Part shown: one piece after another, positions 55,768 through 64,000 of the stretch
How positions within the stretch are numbered: position 1 is the first letter of the stretch
Layout of the letters: each line of letters starts with the position of its first letter
DNA from: Crenothrix sp. D3
Lineage (GTDB): Bacteria; Pseudomonadota; Gammaproteobacteria; Methylococcales; Methylomonadaceae
Direction of reading: 5' to 3'
NCBI GenBank assembly: GCA_002134785.1
Contig: MBQZ01000008.1
Coordinates: forward strand, 25,049-89,048
DNA: 64,000 nucleotides
Position numbers and translations under genes: made by a program
Notes under the pieces: model-generated
What the model saw: only the letters and a program-made list of their open reading frames with translations
Told to the model about the DNA's origin: nothing
The model's database searches: none

Positions 55768-56222
55768 TTAGCGTGTTTTATCGGATTCCATTATGGTTTG
55801 TCGAATGAGGCTTGTAGGACTTTCGCTATTCCCCGTTTCATTATTAGCGTGCATTAACGAAACAAGGATGGTTTCATCGGTTAGTGCATTTAAAACACTC
55901 GCCAAACTCAAGCGTCCATCACTATCGGGGCGTAAAGAAGTGATTTTAACCAATACGCTCAAGATATTTACAAGTATCTAATACCGACTTGTGTTCGCTT
56001 GCTGACGTAACAATATGACAGCCTTTTTTTTGATAGCTAAGCGCGATGCCTTTAATGGCAAGGTTATTGGATTCCGTTGCACCTCAGGTAGAAATTAACT
56101 CGTTAGCTTTGCAATGCAGACGCACAGCCATATCAAAACGGGCTGTTTCAACAAGCGTGTGTGCGCGTTCGCCAAATTCATGTTGCAAAGAAGCGGGATT
56201 AGCGAACGCTCCGTCTATTGTT
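55768..56222 (-). pseudogene. Cysteine desulfurase (NifS/IscS-like) remnant
   Basis: Minus-strand pieces match a class V aminotransferase: FANPASLQHEFGERAHTLVE, then [22 protein letters not shown] (TGA at 56084-56086 where Ser is usual), [20 protein letters not shown], and after a frameshift near 55960, [20 protein letters not shown] and [13 protein letters not shown]. It stops at 55768, before the pyridoxal-phosphate lysine. Both ends, a stop and a frame change show it is dead. It separates the TIR-STAND pair from the acylase gene. Confidence 0.85.
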
Positions 56223-56323
56223 AAACATTGGGAATATTTGAACAAAAACTTACGGTTTTGGAATCGACAGTTTAAATATCTTAGAGGCTATAGGGCAACC
56301 GTTCTTTTAATCATTATCCCTAT

Positions 56324-58690
56324 TTATTGCACAGGCTTAAAGACTAAACTATGTTGCGATTTCCCCGCTAACAAAGCGATGGGTAAACCTTTTACCCAAT
56401 AGCGTTGTTGGTCGCGGTAATACGGTGATAACGGATGTGCAGATTGTCCTGCTGGGGTGTGCAATATGCCGTGGTCTAAATGTGCGGGTGAAACGACCAT
56501 GCGCTCACTGGCACCAAAATTTGCACTGACTGTTCTAACGCACCCTGCACAACCTGCTAATTCATCGTTAGGCATATCCAATAGCCAACTCAATAACGGT
56601 GACATATCGGAAAAGGGGTGTTTCACTTGGGCTTTGTTGACACTGCCCCATGTTATTTCAGAGAGTTTTTTGTCGGGGTATGTGGCTTTTATCTGTTCTA
56701 CGGTTTGAATTAATTGCGCCAAAATAAAGGCATTCCAATCGGCATAATGGCTATCAGGTAATAAAGCCGCTGGTTTTTCGGTCAATAAGGCTTGTAATGG
56801 GGTATCGATATACGTCCATGAATAATTAAAGTTGTTGTCCACTTGCTTACACGCGGCTAAAAATGGGCTAAAGACTGATTTTGCTAACTGCGCTCGAAAC
56901 TTTACTAACACCGCAAATCCTTGGCTGTCGGTATTGGCTTTACCATCCCATGCCAATAAATAATCGCGTATTTCGCTGAGTTCAGGTTGTTGTGCTAGCC
57001 GTTCGGATGACAAAACCGCTAGGGCGAGTTGTTGATAATAATGATAAAACTCGCTTTCGGTATCCAGTTGTAATGCAAATAACGACGGCTCATCAGGCTG
57101 ATGTAATTCGTTAAGCCGTTGGTTAATTCGATAGGCGCGATAGCCGTTGGCAAATTGCCGACCAATAACGTAAGGGTATTGTTTATCAAAACGGCGATCA
57201 TTTGCCGACACTAACACGCCTTCGTCTGGATTGATTTGTTTGGGTAATTCAGCCGCAGCGATATAACCTTGCCAACCCACTTTGCCATCTGCCCACGAAC
57301 GACTTACCGCGCCGTCATTGCCATAACGGTTAGGAATTTTGCCTGTTAGCGTCCACGCAATATGCCCATTATTATCGGCAAATAACATATTCAGTTGTGG
57401 GCTGCCTGCTTGATTAACGGTGCTAACCGCTTGCTCTATGGTTTGTGAGGCTTCTAAATCCAGCAAACCCATATTAACGGCATTGGCATCCAACGCTACC
57501 CACTGTATCGCTACGGGTTTATTTAATAAGGTTTGCGTGGACACTGCCCCCCAGATAGTTTGTTTTACGTTGAGATGTTTAGTGTCTGCACCTTTAATAG
57601 CAATGCTTTCAGTGATAGTTTCAAACGCCTGCCAGTGGTCGCCCACTTTGTATTCATTGGCATTAGTGGGATTGAGTTCAAGACTGACTAAATCTAAAAA
57701 ATCGCCTGATAAATTGGTGCTACCCTATGCTAGATAATTATTACTGCCCGCAATCAATAGCGGCAAGCCAGCTAACATCACGCCAGCACTGTGTTCCGCG
57801 CCGACATTCATTTCATAACGATACCAAATCGTCGGTACTTTTAATCCAATGTGCATATCGTTGGCTAAAATCGCCCTGCCATCACTGGTTTTTGCACCAC
57901 TTACCACCCACGCATTAGAACCTGCAAAAAAATCGCGTAATTGTACTGCATCAGCTAACGGCGCGGGGGCAAACAAATTTTGCAAAGACTGAACAGGAAT
58001 CGCTTGCGCAGGACGTGCGGAGGGTGCGTTATGGTGCAAACTATCGGTAAATCTATCGGTATCAGGTGTCAAAAAAGCCAACACGTCAGCGGGTAGTGTT
58101 TTGTCCATCACCGTCAACATCCGTTCTTCCTCCTCAGACTTTGCGGTGAGCATATCGAACATACCCAATGCCACTAAAATACTGTCTTCAGCCGTCCACG
58201 GTTCAGGTTGATAACCAAGAACGGTAAATTCAAACGGTAAAGCCTTTGCGCTATGAATAAAGTCGTTTACCCCCTCGCTGTAGGCTTGTAAATAGCGTTT
58301 ATGGGCATTGGGAAGTTGGCTAACAACTTTTTTAGCGACACGGTTAAAACCATAAGTACGCGCTCTACTATCATTATCCAGCGCGAGCGATCCGAACAAT
58401 TCCGCTAATCGCCCTGCATTTTTTCGGCGCATTAAATCCATTTGAAATAACCGATCTTGCGCGTTGAGATACCCTAAACTGCGCACCGCATCAAGTCGGT
58501 TTGCCGCATGAATAGCAGGAATCCCGTGTACATCGGTGGTGACAGTGACAGGCGCGGATAAGTTGCTTAACGCTATTTCACCATCCAATTGTGCTGACGA
58601 TTGTTGCAATAGCAAAAACACGCCTGCTACAGTAACAATCACCATGCACAAACTTATTGATAATAAATAAAATAATCTACGTTTTAACAT
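56324..58690 (-). pseudogene. Penicillin acylase family gene with one amber stop
   Basis: Two reading segments in the same frame, 58690-57725 (321 codons) and on to 56324, are joined by NNYLA-TAG-GSTNLSGDFLDLV. TAG at 57725-57727 replaces the Trp (TGG) expected in NNYLAWGSTN, a single-base change. Otherwise the gene of 788 codons looks intact: an N-terminal membrane anchor/signal (about 5-28), the Ntn-hydrolase nucleophile Ser258 in FAGSNAWVVSG, then the beta-subunit including WTLTGKIPNRYG and the end VKGLPIALLAGKSQHSLVF. Related enzymes are periplasmic and cleave acyl-homoserine lactones or beta-lactams. Recent inactivation, or read-through, is possible. An internal ATG at 57646 could not give an active enzyme. 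Confidence 0.88.
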
Positions 58691-58728
58691 TTGTGTTGAG
58701 ACGGGTAACTAATGTGAGTAACGACTGA

Positions 58729-59385
58729 CTATCTGACACTGAGCCTATAAATTTCTTCCTGTATTCGGCTTAGTCCTCTCTCACGGAAATGCGGTTCTTG
58801 GTCATAAATATCCTCGCTGTACAGCAATTTAATGTCACACCAATTTCCATACAATGCAGACACTTCTGTTTCATGAACACTGAACGGTGGTCCTTGCATT
58901 TCATGTTGAAGATATTCAAAAGCAACCAACAAAATTTGCGTTTCTGTCCGTAGTAATTGGCGGATTTTCATGGTGTAATCTAGTCGCATATCAGGTGGTA
59001 ATGCGACTAATGAGGCTCTGTCGTAAACAGCATTCACAGTAGACAAATCATTAGCAGTCAAATCGAAAAAATCACCGCAATAAATCCGTAGTTTATCAGT
59101 CTCGAATACCTTGAATTTATCTTGCTGAACAATTACCACTGGTAACTCGTTTTCGACAAAAAATGCTTCCACCGCTAAAGGACTCAGTTCGACACCAATA
59201 ACCTGATAGCCTTGATCGCGTAACCACAACATATCTTTGCTTTTACCGCAAAAAGGCACGAAAATCACACTGCCAGTCGGTTGATTTAATAGTGACCAAT
59301 TTTGTTTTAAATGGCGATTTGTTTGTGAGTTATGAAAGCCAATTTGATTAAGCTCCCAACGTTCTAACCAAAATTCTTGTTGCAT
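58729..59385 (-). CDS. tpm: Thiopurine S-methyltransferase
   Basis: A 218-residue class I SAM methyltransferase. It starts MQQEFWLERWELNQIGFHNS, the family N-terminus, with AGGAAA 5 bp upstream, so the in-frame TTG at 59397 is excluded. The motif I region is FVPFCGKSKDMLWLRDQGY, then VIGVELSPLAVEAFF and VYDRASLVALPPDMR. In bacteria Tpm also methylates selenium and tellurium compounds, a possible loose link to the ter genes, but they are 16 kb away. Confidence 0.93.
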   Translation of the reverse strand: MQQEFWLERWELNQIGFHNSQTNRHLKQNWSLLNQPTGSVIFVPFCGKSKDMLWLRDQGYQVIGVELSPLAVEAFFVENELPVVIVQQDKFKVFETDKLRIYCGDFFDLTANDLSTVNAVYDRASLVALPPDMRLDYTMKIRQLLRTETQILLVAFEYLQHEMQGPPFSVHETEVSALYGNWCDIKLLYSEDIYDQEPHFRERGLSRIQEEIYRLSVR

Positions 59386-59488
59386 AGATTTCCTCAATTA
59401 ATGACCACCCACTTTTAGCGGGTGGGTTGATTATTATCGGTGGTTTGTGTATTCGTGTGGGTTAAAACGACCTGATGCAACACGCGGA

Positions 59489-60055
59489 TTATTCCTTTGT
59501 AGCTTCAACTGGAATGGTAAGCGTGACTTCATCGCTGACATTAGGCGCGTACTTTCCCATATTAAATTCAGTCCGCTTGACTACTGTTGTGGCGTTAGCA
59601 CCGCAAGCGTCTTTTTTCAGTATGGGGTGTGGCATACAGTGAAAAGAAGTGACCGTTAATATCACAGGTTTGGTAATGCCTTTTAGCGTAAGAGTGCCAT
59701 CAACAGACACTAATTGATCACCATTGAATTGGAATATATTAGAAATGAAGGTAGCGGTTGGATACTTAGCCGTATCTAGGAAATCTTCCCCCCGAATGTG
59801 TTCGTTGAACAAGGATGAACCCGTATTAACTGACGTGGTGTCAATCGTGACTTCGACTGCCCCTGTTTTCGCTTGGCGATCAATGATGATTTTACCTGAT
59901 GCTTTATCGAAACGGCTTAACTGCGTTGAATAGCCAAAGTGATTATAAGAAAAACGCGGTAGAGTATGATTTTCGTCAATCGTGTAGGTTTCTGGTGCGG
60001 CGAGTGTTACGGTTGAGAATAATGTAACTAATGATAATAGCGTAAGGCGTTTCAT
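59489..60055 (-). CDS. YceI-family periplasmic lipid-binding protein
   Basis: A 188-residue exported protein. A signal peptide (about 1-19, RLTLLSLVTLFSTVTLA) precedes a lipocalin-like YceI barrel, starting ETYTIDENHTLPRFSYNHFG and including VDGTLTLKGITKPVILTVTS and RTEFNMGKYAPNVSDEVTL. YceI barrels bind isoprenoid lipids such as polyprenyl chains. It is monocistronic, with a clear ribosome-binding region (GGAGA) before the start. Confidence 0.92.
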   Translation of the reverse strand: MKRLTLLSLVTLFSTVTLAAPETYTIDENHTLPRFSYNHFGYSTQLSRFDKASGKIIIDRQAKTGAVEVTIDTTSVNTGSSLFNEHIRGEDFLDTAKYPTATFISNIFQFNGDQLVSVDGTLTLKGITKPVILTVTSFHCMPHPILKKDACGANATTVVKRTEFNMGKYAPNVSDEVTLTIPVEATKE

Positions 60056-60353
60056 GGCAGTCTCCTATATGTTAAGAATTTTTCAGTCTAGTCTGTCTCT
60101 AATGACATTAGATGTTTTAGTGAGTGTATCTTAGTTTTTATACCCCATATTCAATTAACTTTAAAACGCTTCAAATACGACCGCTAGCTCCATTAAGCAA
60201 TGACATCAATTCCTTTTCTTTGGGTGCTGATTTTATAAAATGTCTTAGATTCAACTAACAAATGCAATTCGTTTTTAGAGATTTAGAAGGGGTCAACTGT
60301 TATAGTTTCATACCCTCTCAATCCGACCAAAGATGGATAAGTCATGAAAACAC
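60056..60353. other. Intergenic stretch before the msrP remnant
   Basis: About 300 bp upstream of yceI and the msrP fragment. I see no coding frame, tRNA or clear terminator. It probably holds the yceI promoter and the decayed middle of msrP. Confidence 0.4.
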
Positions 60354-60554
60354 ACAAACAGTTGGGTGGAAGCCAATCCTAATGAATAGGGTTTTTACTC
60401 AAAGGTGAATCCAGATGTCGATCATGCACGCTGGAGTCAAGCCAAAGAGCGACGCATTGGGGATTTTCTTAAACGCCCAACGTTGCCGTTTAATGGTTAT
60501 GGCGAACAAGTTGCTGCGTTGTATGCAGGCATGGATTTAACGAAAGACTTTTAA
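60354..60554 (+). pseudogene. msrP: msrP C-terminal remnant
   Basis: The frame reads [35 protein letters not shown], then [20 protein letters not shown] and DLTKDF before TAA 60552-60554. This is the C-terminus of the periplasmic molybdopterin methionine-sulfoxide reductase MsrP (family: P-NEYGFYxxVNPxVDHPRWSQA...LFNGYxxQVAxLY). TAG replaces the Tyr of NEYGFY, and the catalytic molybdopterin domain is gone. The intact partner gene msrQ follows after 35 bp. Confidence 0.88.
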
Positions 60555-60589
60555 CGACTTAACGCAGCGCGAAGGGAACGAGAACAAAG

Positions 60590-61210
60590 ATGAAAAATTT
60601 AAAAACGCTGAATAACACCGTGCTGGTTTGGCTAAAAATCAGCGTCTTTTTAATAGCACTTATTCCATTAACCAAACTAGCCATCAACGCTTACACTGAC
60701 AACTTAGGCGCGAATCCGATTGAAAAAATAACCCACATTACAGGTTATTGGGCATTAACTTTTCTACTTATAACTCTCACCATCACGCCATTACGAAAAC
60801 TAACAAGCTGGTCATGGTTAGTACGATGTCGGCGAATGCTAGGTTTGTTCGCTTTCTTTTACGCCTGTCTGCATTTTTCAACTTACCTCATATTGGATCA
60901 ATTTTTCGACTGGGCAAGCATCGTAAAAGACATCGTTAAACGCCCTTATATCACCATCGGTTTTCCTGCCTTTGTATTATTGATTCCATTGGCTATCACC
61001 TCCAATAATCGTTTGATAAAATTAATAGGCGGCAAACGTTGGCGGTTATTACACCGCTTGGTTTATCCGATAGCGATTGGCGGCGTGGTACATTTTTGGT
61101 GGTTAGTGAAAAAAGATATTACCGAACCGCTGACCTTTGCAGTATTACTTAGTATGTTGCTCGGTATTCGGTTATTTTATTTTTACGCAAAGGCTAAGCA
61201 AGACAATTAA
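60590..61210 (+). CDS. msrQ: MsrQ haem-binding membrane subunit
   Basis: A 206-residue ferric-reductase-like membrane protein that passes electrons from the quinone pool to MsrP. It has six hydrophobic segments, including ITHITGYWALTFLLITLTITP, LGLFAFFYACLHFSTYLIL and RLVYPIAIGGVVHFWWLV, with haem-ligand histidines in HITGYW, CLHFSTY and VVHFWW. Its partner msrP is a remnant, so it may be orphaned or serve another acceptor. Its stop overlaps the hinT stop on the opposite strand (TTAA). Confidence 0.92.
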   Translation: MKNLKTLNNTVLVWLKISVFLIALIPLTKLAINAYTDNLGANPIEKITHITGYWALTFLLITLTITPLRKLTSWSWLVRCRRMLGLFAFFYACLHFSTYLILDQFFDWASIVKDIVKRPYITIGFPAFVLLIPLAITSNNRLIKLIGGKRWRLLHRLVYPIAIGGVVHFWWLVKKDITEPLTFAVLLSMLLGIRLFYFYAKAKQDN

Positions 61211-61545
61211 CCAGCAGGCCAAGTCATTTGCCGCCCCGCTAATAAGTGCAAGTGCAAATGATAAACCGATTGTCCGCCGTGTTGATTACAGTTAAATACA
61301 GTGCGATAACCGTCATCGGCGAAACCTAGCTGTTTGGCTAGTGTCACGGCAGTTTGTAATAACTGCCCCGCCGTGTCAGCATCATCTAGCTCATTTAATG
61401 TACTAATATGTCGCTTAGGAATAATGAGAATATGCACGGGAGCTTGCGGGCTGAGGTCGTTAAATGCCAGAACATTATCATCCTCAAAAACGACATCGGG
61501 TTTAATGTCACCGTTGATCATTCTACAAAACAAACAATCTGTCAT
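61207..61545 (-). CDS. hinT: HIT-family nucleotide-binding protein (HinT)
   Basis: A 112-residue histidine-triad hydrolase acting on purine nucleoside phosphoramidates. It has DCLFCRMINGDIKPDVVFED at the start, HILIIPKRHISTLNEL and the triad YHLHLHLLAGRQM. It lies 12 bp downstream of ybaB on the same strand, so it may be the last gene of a dnaX-ybaB-hinT unit. Confidence 0.95.
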   Translation of the reverse strand: MTDCLFCRMINGDIKPDVVFEDDNVLAFNDLSPQAPVHILIIPKRHISTLNELDDADTAGQLLQTAVTLAKQLGFADDGYRTVFNCNQHGGQSVYHLHLHLLAGRQMTWPAG

Positions 61546-61557
61546 GTTGTTACCTAT

Positions 61558-61881
61558 TTAGAAAGGCATTTGAAAACCAGGAGGCATCGGAATACCTGCG
61601 GTAAGAGAGGACATTTTTTCTTTTTTTATTTTGGCGACTTTATTAACCGCATCGTTAATTGCAGCGGCAACTAAATCTTCTAGCATATCTTTATCATCGC
61701 CTAGCAAAGAAGGATCAATAGTCACTTTGCGGGCTTCACGCTTACCTGTCATGACAATAGTCACTAGACCACCGCCTGATTCACCGATGACTTGTAAAGC
61801 GGCTAACTCTTCTTGCATTTTTTTGGCATCTTCTTGCATTTTTTGTGCTTGCTGCATGAGATTACCGAGTGCATTTTTCAT
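61558..61881 (-). CDS. ybaB: Nucleoid-associated protein YbaB/EbfC
   Basis: A 107-residue dimeric DNA-binding protein. The family pattern is [20 protein letters not shown] followed by [25 protein letters not shown] and [15 protein letters not shown] (cited in short parts). It is directly downstream of dnaX (21 bp), the classic dnaX-ybaB pair; recR is not here. Confidence 0.95.
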   Translation of the reverse strand: MKNALGNLMQQAQKMQEDAKKMQEELAALQVIGESGGGLVTIVMTGKREARKVTIDPSLLGDDKDMLEDLVAAAINDAVNKVAKIKKEKMSSLTAGIPMPPGFQMPF

Positions 61882-61902
61882 GTATTTATCTCCATTATTA
61901 GG

Positions 61903-63468
61903 TTATACGGGTTCGATGCTGTCAGGCAGAACGCGAGCATCAAACTGTTGCTTGAATGCCTGAACATTTTTATCGGCATGAATATTATCAACAGCGGCTT
62001 GTTGCCTGTTTTCGTTAGCTTTAAGTAGTTGTACCGCAGGCGTATCGAGGGCAGTTTTTTGGCTGTTAAATACTAACTTAAGGGGCGTGCCGCGATAGGC
62101 TTGCAAGGCTTTGTGTAGCAGGTCTTCCGCTAGCGAACCTCTGATAATATTAGAGTCTATCAGTAAGCAACATACCTTATCGTCAATATAGTCCAATGCA
62201 CAATTATTAGCCAACGCTTTACCCATGCCATTCAGATTTAACTGGGCAATGATTGCCGTCCAGTCATTGTCATCACGAGCTTGTGCAACAGGCGGTTTCG
62301 TGAGTGGCGTAATAGCTGCGGGTGCAACGGGTATCACGGTTTTAGTGGCTACTATAAGTTCGGGTTTATGTGCAACAGGTTCACCAGTGACGGGTTTAAA
62401 CGTCAGCATTCGCAACATCAGCATTTCAAAACCACTGCGTGAATCGGGAGCAAGTTCCAAATCTTTTTGTCCCACTAAGGCAATTTGATAATACAACTGC
62501 ACGTCTTCGGGCGTTAATAACGCCGCCAAGCTGGATAGCATTTCAGTATCAAAATCAGGATCAATAGCACTGGGTAAATGCTGCACTAAAGCGATACGGT
62601 GCAAGACTTGTAATATTTGTTGTAATACTTCACCAAAATCCGATTGCGTATTGGCAATGTCGTTTATTTTATCCAATATCGCTAGCGCGTCTGCTCTGGC
62701 TAACGCCGTCAACAAGTCTTCGACAGGTTGTTCGGCGACTGTACCTAACATCGCATTAACATCTTCACTGGTTACGTTGCCGTTACCAAACACAATGGCT
62801 TGATCCAGCAAACTTAAGCCATCACGCATACTGCCATCGGCAGAACGGGCTAATAATTTTAATGCGGGTGTTTCAAAGGTTATTTTTTCTTCGTGCAGAA
62901 TAAATTCCATCTGCGCCAAAATTTGGCTAGGCAATAAGCGTTTTAAATTAAATTGTAAACAGCGCGATAACACCGTGACAGGGATTTTGTGTGGATCAGT
63001 GGTGGCTAATAGGAATTTAACGTGCGGCGGCGGTTCTTCCAATGTCTTCAATAAGGCATTGAAACTATGTCCTGAAAGCATGTGAACTTCGTCGATTAAA
63101 TAAACTTTATAGCGACCTTGATTCGGTGCGTATTGCGCATTGTCGAGTAAATCGCGGGTGTCTTCAACTTTGGTGCGGGAGGCGGCATCGACTTCAATTA
63201 AATCTAAAAACCGACCTTCATCTAAATCACGGCAAACCTTACAAACGCCACAAGGATTAGCGTCTTGTAAATTTTCACAGTTCATGGATTTGGCTAAAAT
63301 ACGAGCGATAGTGGTTTTGCCCACGCCGCGGGTGCCAGTAAATAAATAAGCGTGATGTAAGCGATTGTGTTGTAAGGCGTTGATTAACGACTTGACGACG
63401 TGTTCTTGTCCGACAACTTCTGTGAAATTATGGGGTCGCCATTTTCTAGCAAGAACTTGATAATTCAT
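61903..63468 (-). CDS. dnaX: DNA polymerase III subunit gamma/tau
   Basis: Clamp-loader ATPase, 521 residues, shorter than E. coli tau (643). Walker A is GTRGVGKT (45-52), the zinc module is Cys64, Cys73, Cys76 and Cys79, Walker B is VYLIDEVHML (122-131) and sensor 1 is LLATTDPHK. After the AAA+ and collar domains (to about 370) a short Pro/Ala-rich linker leads to a C-terminal domain. No convincing programmed frameshift signal was found, so a separate gamma form is not evident. Confidence 0.96.
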   Translation of the reverse strand: MNYQVLARKWRPHNFTEVVGQEHVVKSLINALQHNRLHHAYLFTGTRGVGKTTIARILAKSMNCENLQDANPCGVCKVCRDLDEGRFLDLIEVDAASRTKVEDTRDLLDNAQYAPNQGRYKVYLIDEVHMLSGHSFNALLKTLEEPPPHVKFLLATTDPHKIPVTVLSRCLQFNLKRLLPSQILAQMEFILHEEKITFETPALKLLARSADGSMRDGLSLLDQAIVFGNGNVTSEDVNAMLGTVAEQPVEDLLTALARADALAILDKINDIANTQSDFGEVLQQILQVLHRIALVQHLPSAIDPDFDTEMLSSLAALLTPEDVQLYYQIALVGQKDLELAPDSRSGFEMLMLRMLTFKPVTGEPVAHKPELIVATKTVIPVAPAAITPLTKPPVAQARDDNDWTAIIAQLNLNGMGKALANNCALDYIDDKVCCLLIDSNIIRGSLAEDLLHKALQAYRGTPLKLVFNSQKTALDTPAVQLLKANENRQQAAVDNIHADKNVQAFKQQFDARVLPDSIEPV

Positions 63469-63502
63469 TGCAGATTACGAAGGGAGGTGGTGGAAATTGG
63501 GC

Positions 63503-63612
<110 letters not shown>

Positions 63613-63886
63613 ATTAAATTTCAGCCGCATGGGCTAAAGAAGCGGCATTATGGGCTAATATCATTAATATGGCAAGAAATTTCTACAAAAATACCGAGAG
63701 ATAATTTTTTTGGTCATGCGTTAAATCAGTCGTTGGCTCTGTACATGACAAAAATCATCAAGTCTTACAAATATCTTTAAAAACAATGGATTGAAAGGTC
63801 ATCTCATAAAACGACCTGATTAGTAAGATTCATCAGCACACTTCAGAAGGCGCATACTGTTAGCAACAAACAGAGGAGTACAGGTC
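63613..63886. other. Gap between ffs and the IS1595 transposase
   Basis: Contains a short plus-strand frame ISAAWAKEAALWANIINMAR (about 63615-63702) that ends without a recognised family and may be the tail of a lost gene. The part from about 63800 is likely the left end of the insertion sequence: AGGTC...GACCT (63797-63818), then CTGATTAGTAAGATTC, which also occurs at 44547-44562 with one change. Confidence 0.35.
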
Positions 63887-64000
63887 ATGGCAATGAATCG
63901 CATCCAATTTCAAACGGGCTTATCGCTACCTTCGTTTCTTGAGCAATACGGCACTGAGGCGCAATGTGAAGCCGCGCTGGAGAGTGTACGCTGGTATCAA
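63887..64000 (+). mobile_element. IS1595-family transposase, 5' part (cut by window edge)
   Basis: The first 38 codons, MAMNRIQFQTGLSLPSFLEQ and YGTEAQCEAALESVRWYQ, are the characteristic start of IS1595-group transposases that precedes the CPxC zinc motif. GAGGAG lies about 10 bp before the ATG. The frame is open to the window end. It is of a different subgroup from the remnant at 27908. Confidence 0.85.

Noticed and set aside
57725..57727. Recoding of the amber codon (pyrrolysine or natural suppressor) in the acylase gene
   Set aside because: Other genes in the window use TAG as a normal stop (for example truncated or intact ORFs at 9581 and 16609), and a single TGG to TAG change explains it more simply.
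62045..62056. A run of A residues in dnaX as a programmed frameshift site
   Set aside because: In the reading frame it is AGC CAA AAA ACT, which is not an X XXY YYZ heptamer, and no Shine-Dalgarno or stem is positioned as in E. coli.

Overview
The window is a piece of a gammaproteobacterial chromosome of moderate-to-low GC (about 40-45 % by eye). The evidence is the gene set: acnB, lpxC, zapE, trkAH, ubiK-comM, the rimP-nusA-infB-rbfA and truB-rpsO-pnp blocks, sbcB, trpDC, dnaX-ybaB with 4.5S RNA beside dnaX, msrQ, and yqiJ/yqiK. Many dispersed palindromes, orphan secretion-type genes and decaying genes would fit an environmental lineage such as the Thiotrichales or Methylococcales, but the sequence does not settle the genus.

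Layout. 1-12.7 kb is housekeeping: acnB (cut by the left edge), dciA-like and lpxC convergent, zapE, trkA-trkH, speE-marR-ubiK-comM, and a membrane class III nucleotide cyclase. 12.9-17.4 kb is a restriction-modification island: a type ISP/IIG-like methylase-nuclease gene split in two by an inserted VapBC-type toxin-antitoxin pair, then a small PD-(D/E)XK-like protein. 17.4-26.5 kb holds truB-rpsO-pnp, then initiator tRNA-fMet-rimP-nusA-infB-rbfA; this is the usual gene set with its two halves swapped. 26.5-32 kb is an accessory region with an outer-membrane barrel protein, a crp/fnr remnant, an IS1595 remnant, two copies of a 278-279 bp MITE flanking an EAL-CBS-GGDEF gene, an IS110 remnant and a complete FNR-type regulator. 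A perfect FNR box lies between two divergent small exported-protein genes just downstream.

33-38.8 kb carries an orphan nqrM, a CBS protein, sbcB, trpD, trpC and an outer-membrane porin. 38.9-44.1 kb (minus strand) is a small ter/StiP stress operon, a retropepsin-like protease and a membrane protein. 44.7-50.4 kb carries an orphan GspF-like protein, a ZIP transporter, DUF1993, and a PspA-YqiJ-YqiK(flotillin) envelope-stress operon. 50.4-55.6 kb (minus) is a two-gene unit: a three-module TIR-like protein translationally coupled to a 1295-residue STAND NTPase with about 14 WD40 repeats. This is the best candidate for an undescribed (probably anti-phage) system. 55.7-60.6 kb is a decay zone: a cysteine desulfurase pseudogene, a penicillin acylase gene interrupted by one amber codon, tpm, yceI, and the last part of msrP in front of an intact msrQ. 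61.2-63.6 kb is hinT-ybaB-dnaX-ffs, and the window ends inside an IS1595-family transposase.

A recurring theme is short perfect palindromes. Three copies have the same geometry (15-bp arms, 3-nt loop, 33 bp). One lies in frame inside the STAND gene and one supplies that gene's stop codon. A related GGAGT...ACTCC palindrome lies in frame inside the split restriction-modification gene.
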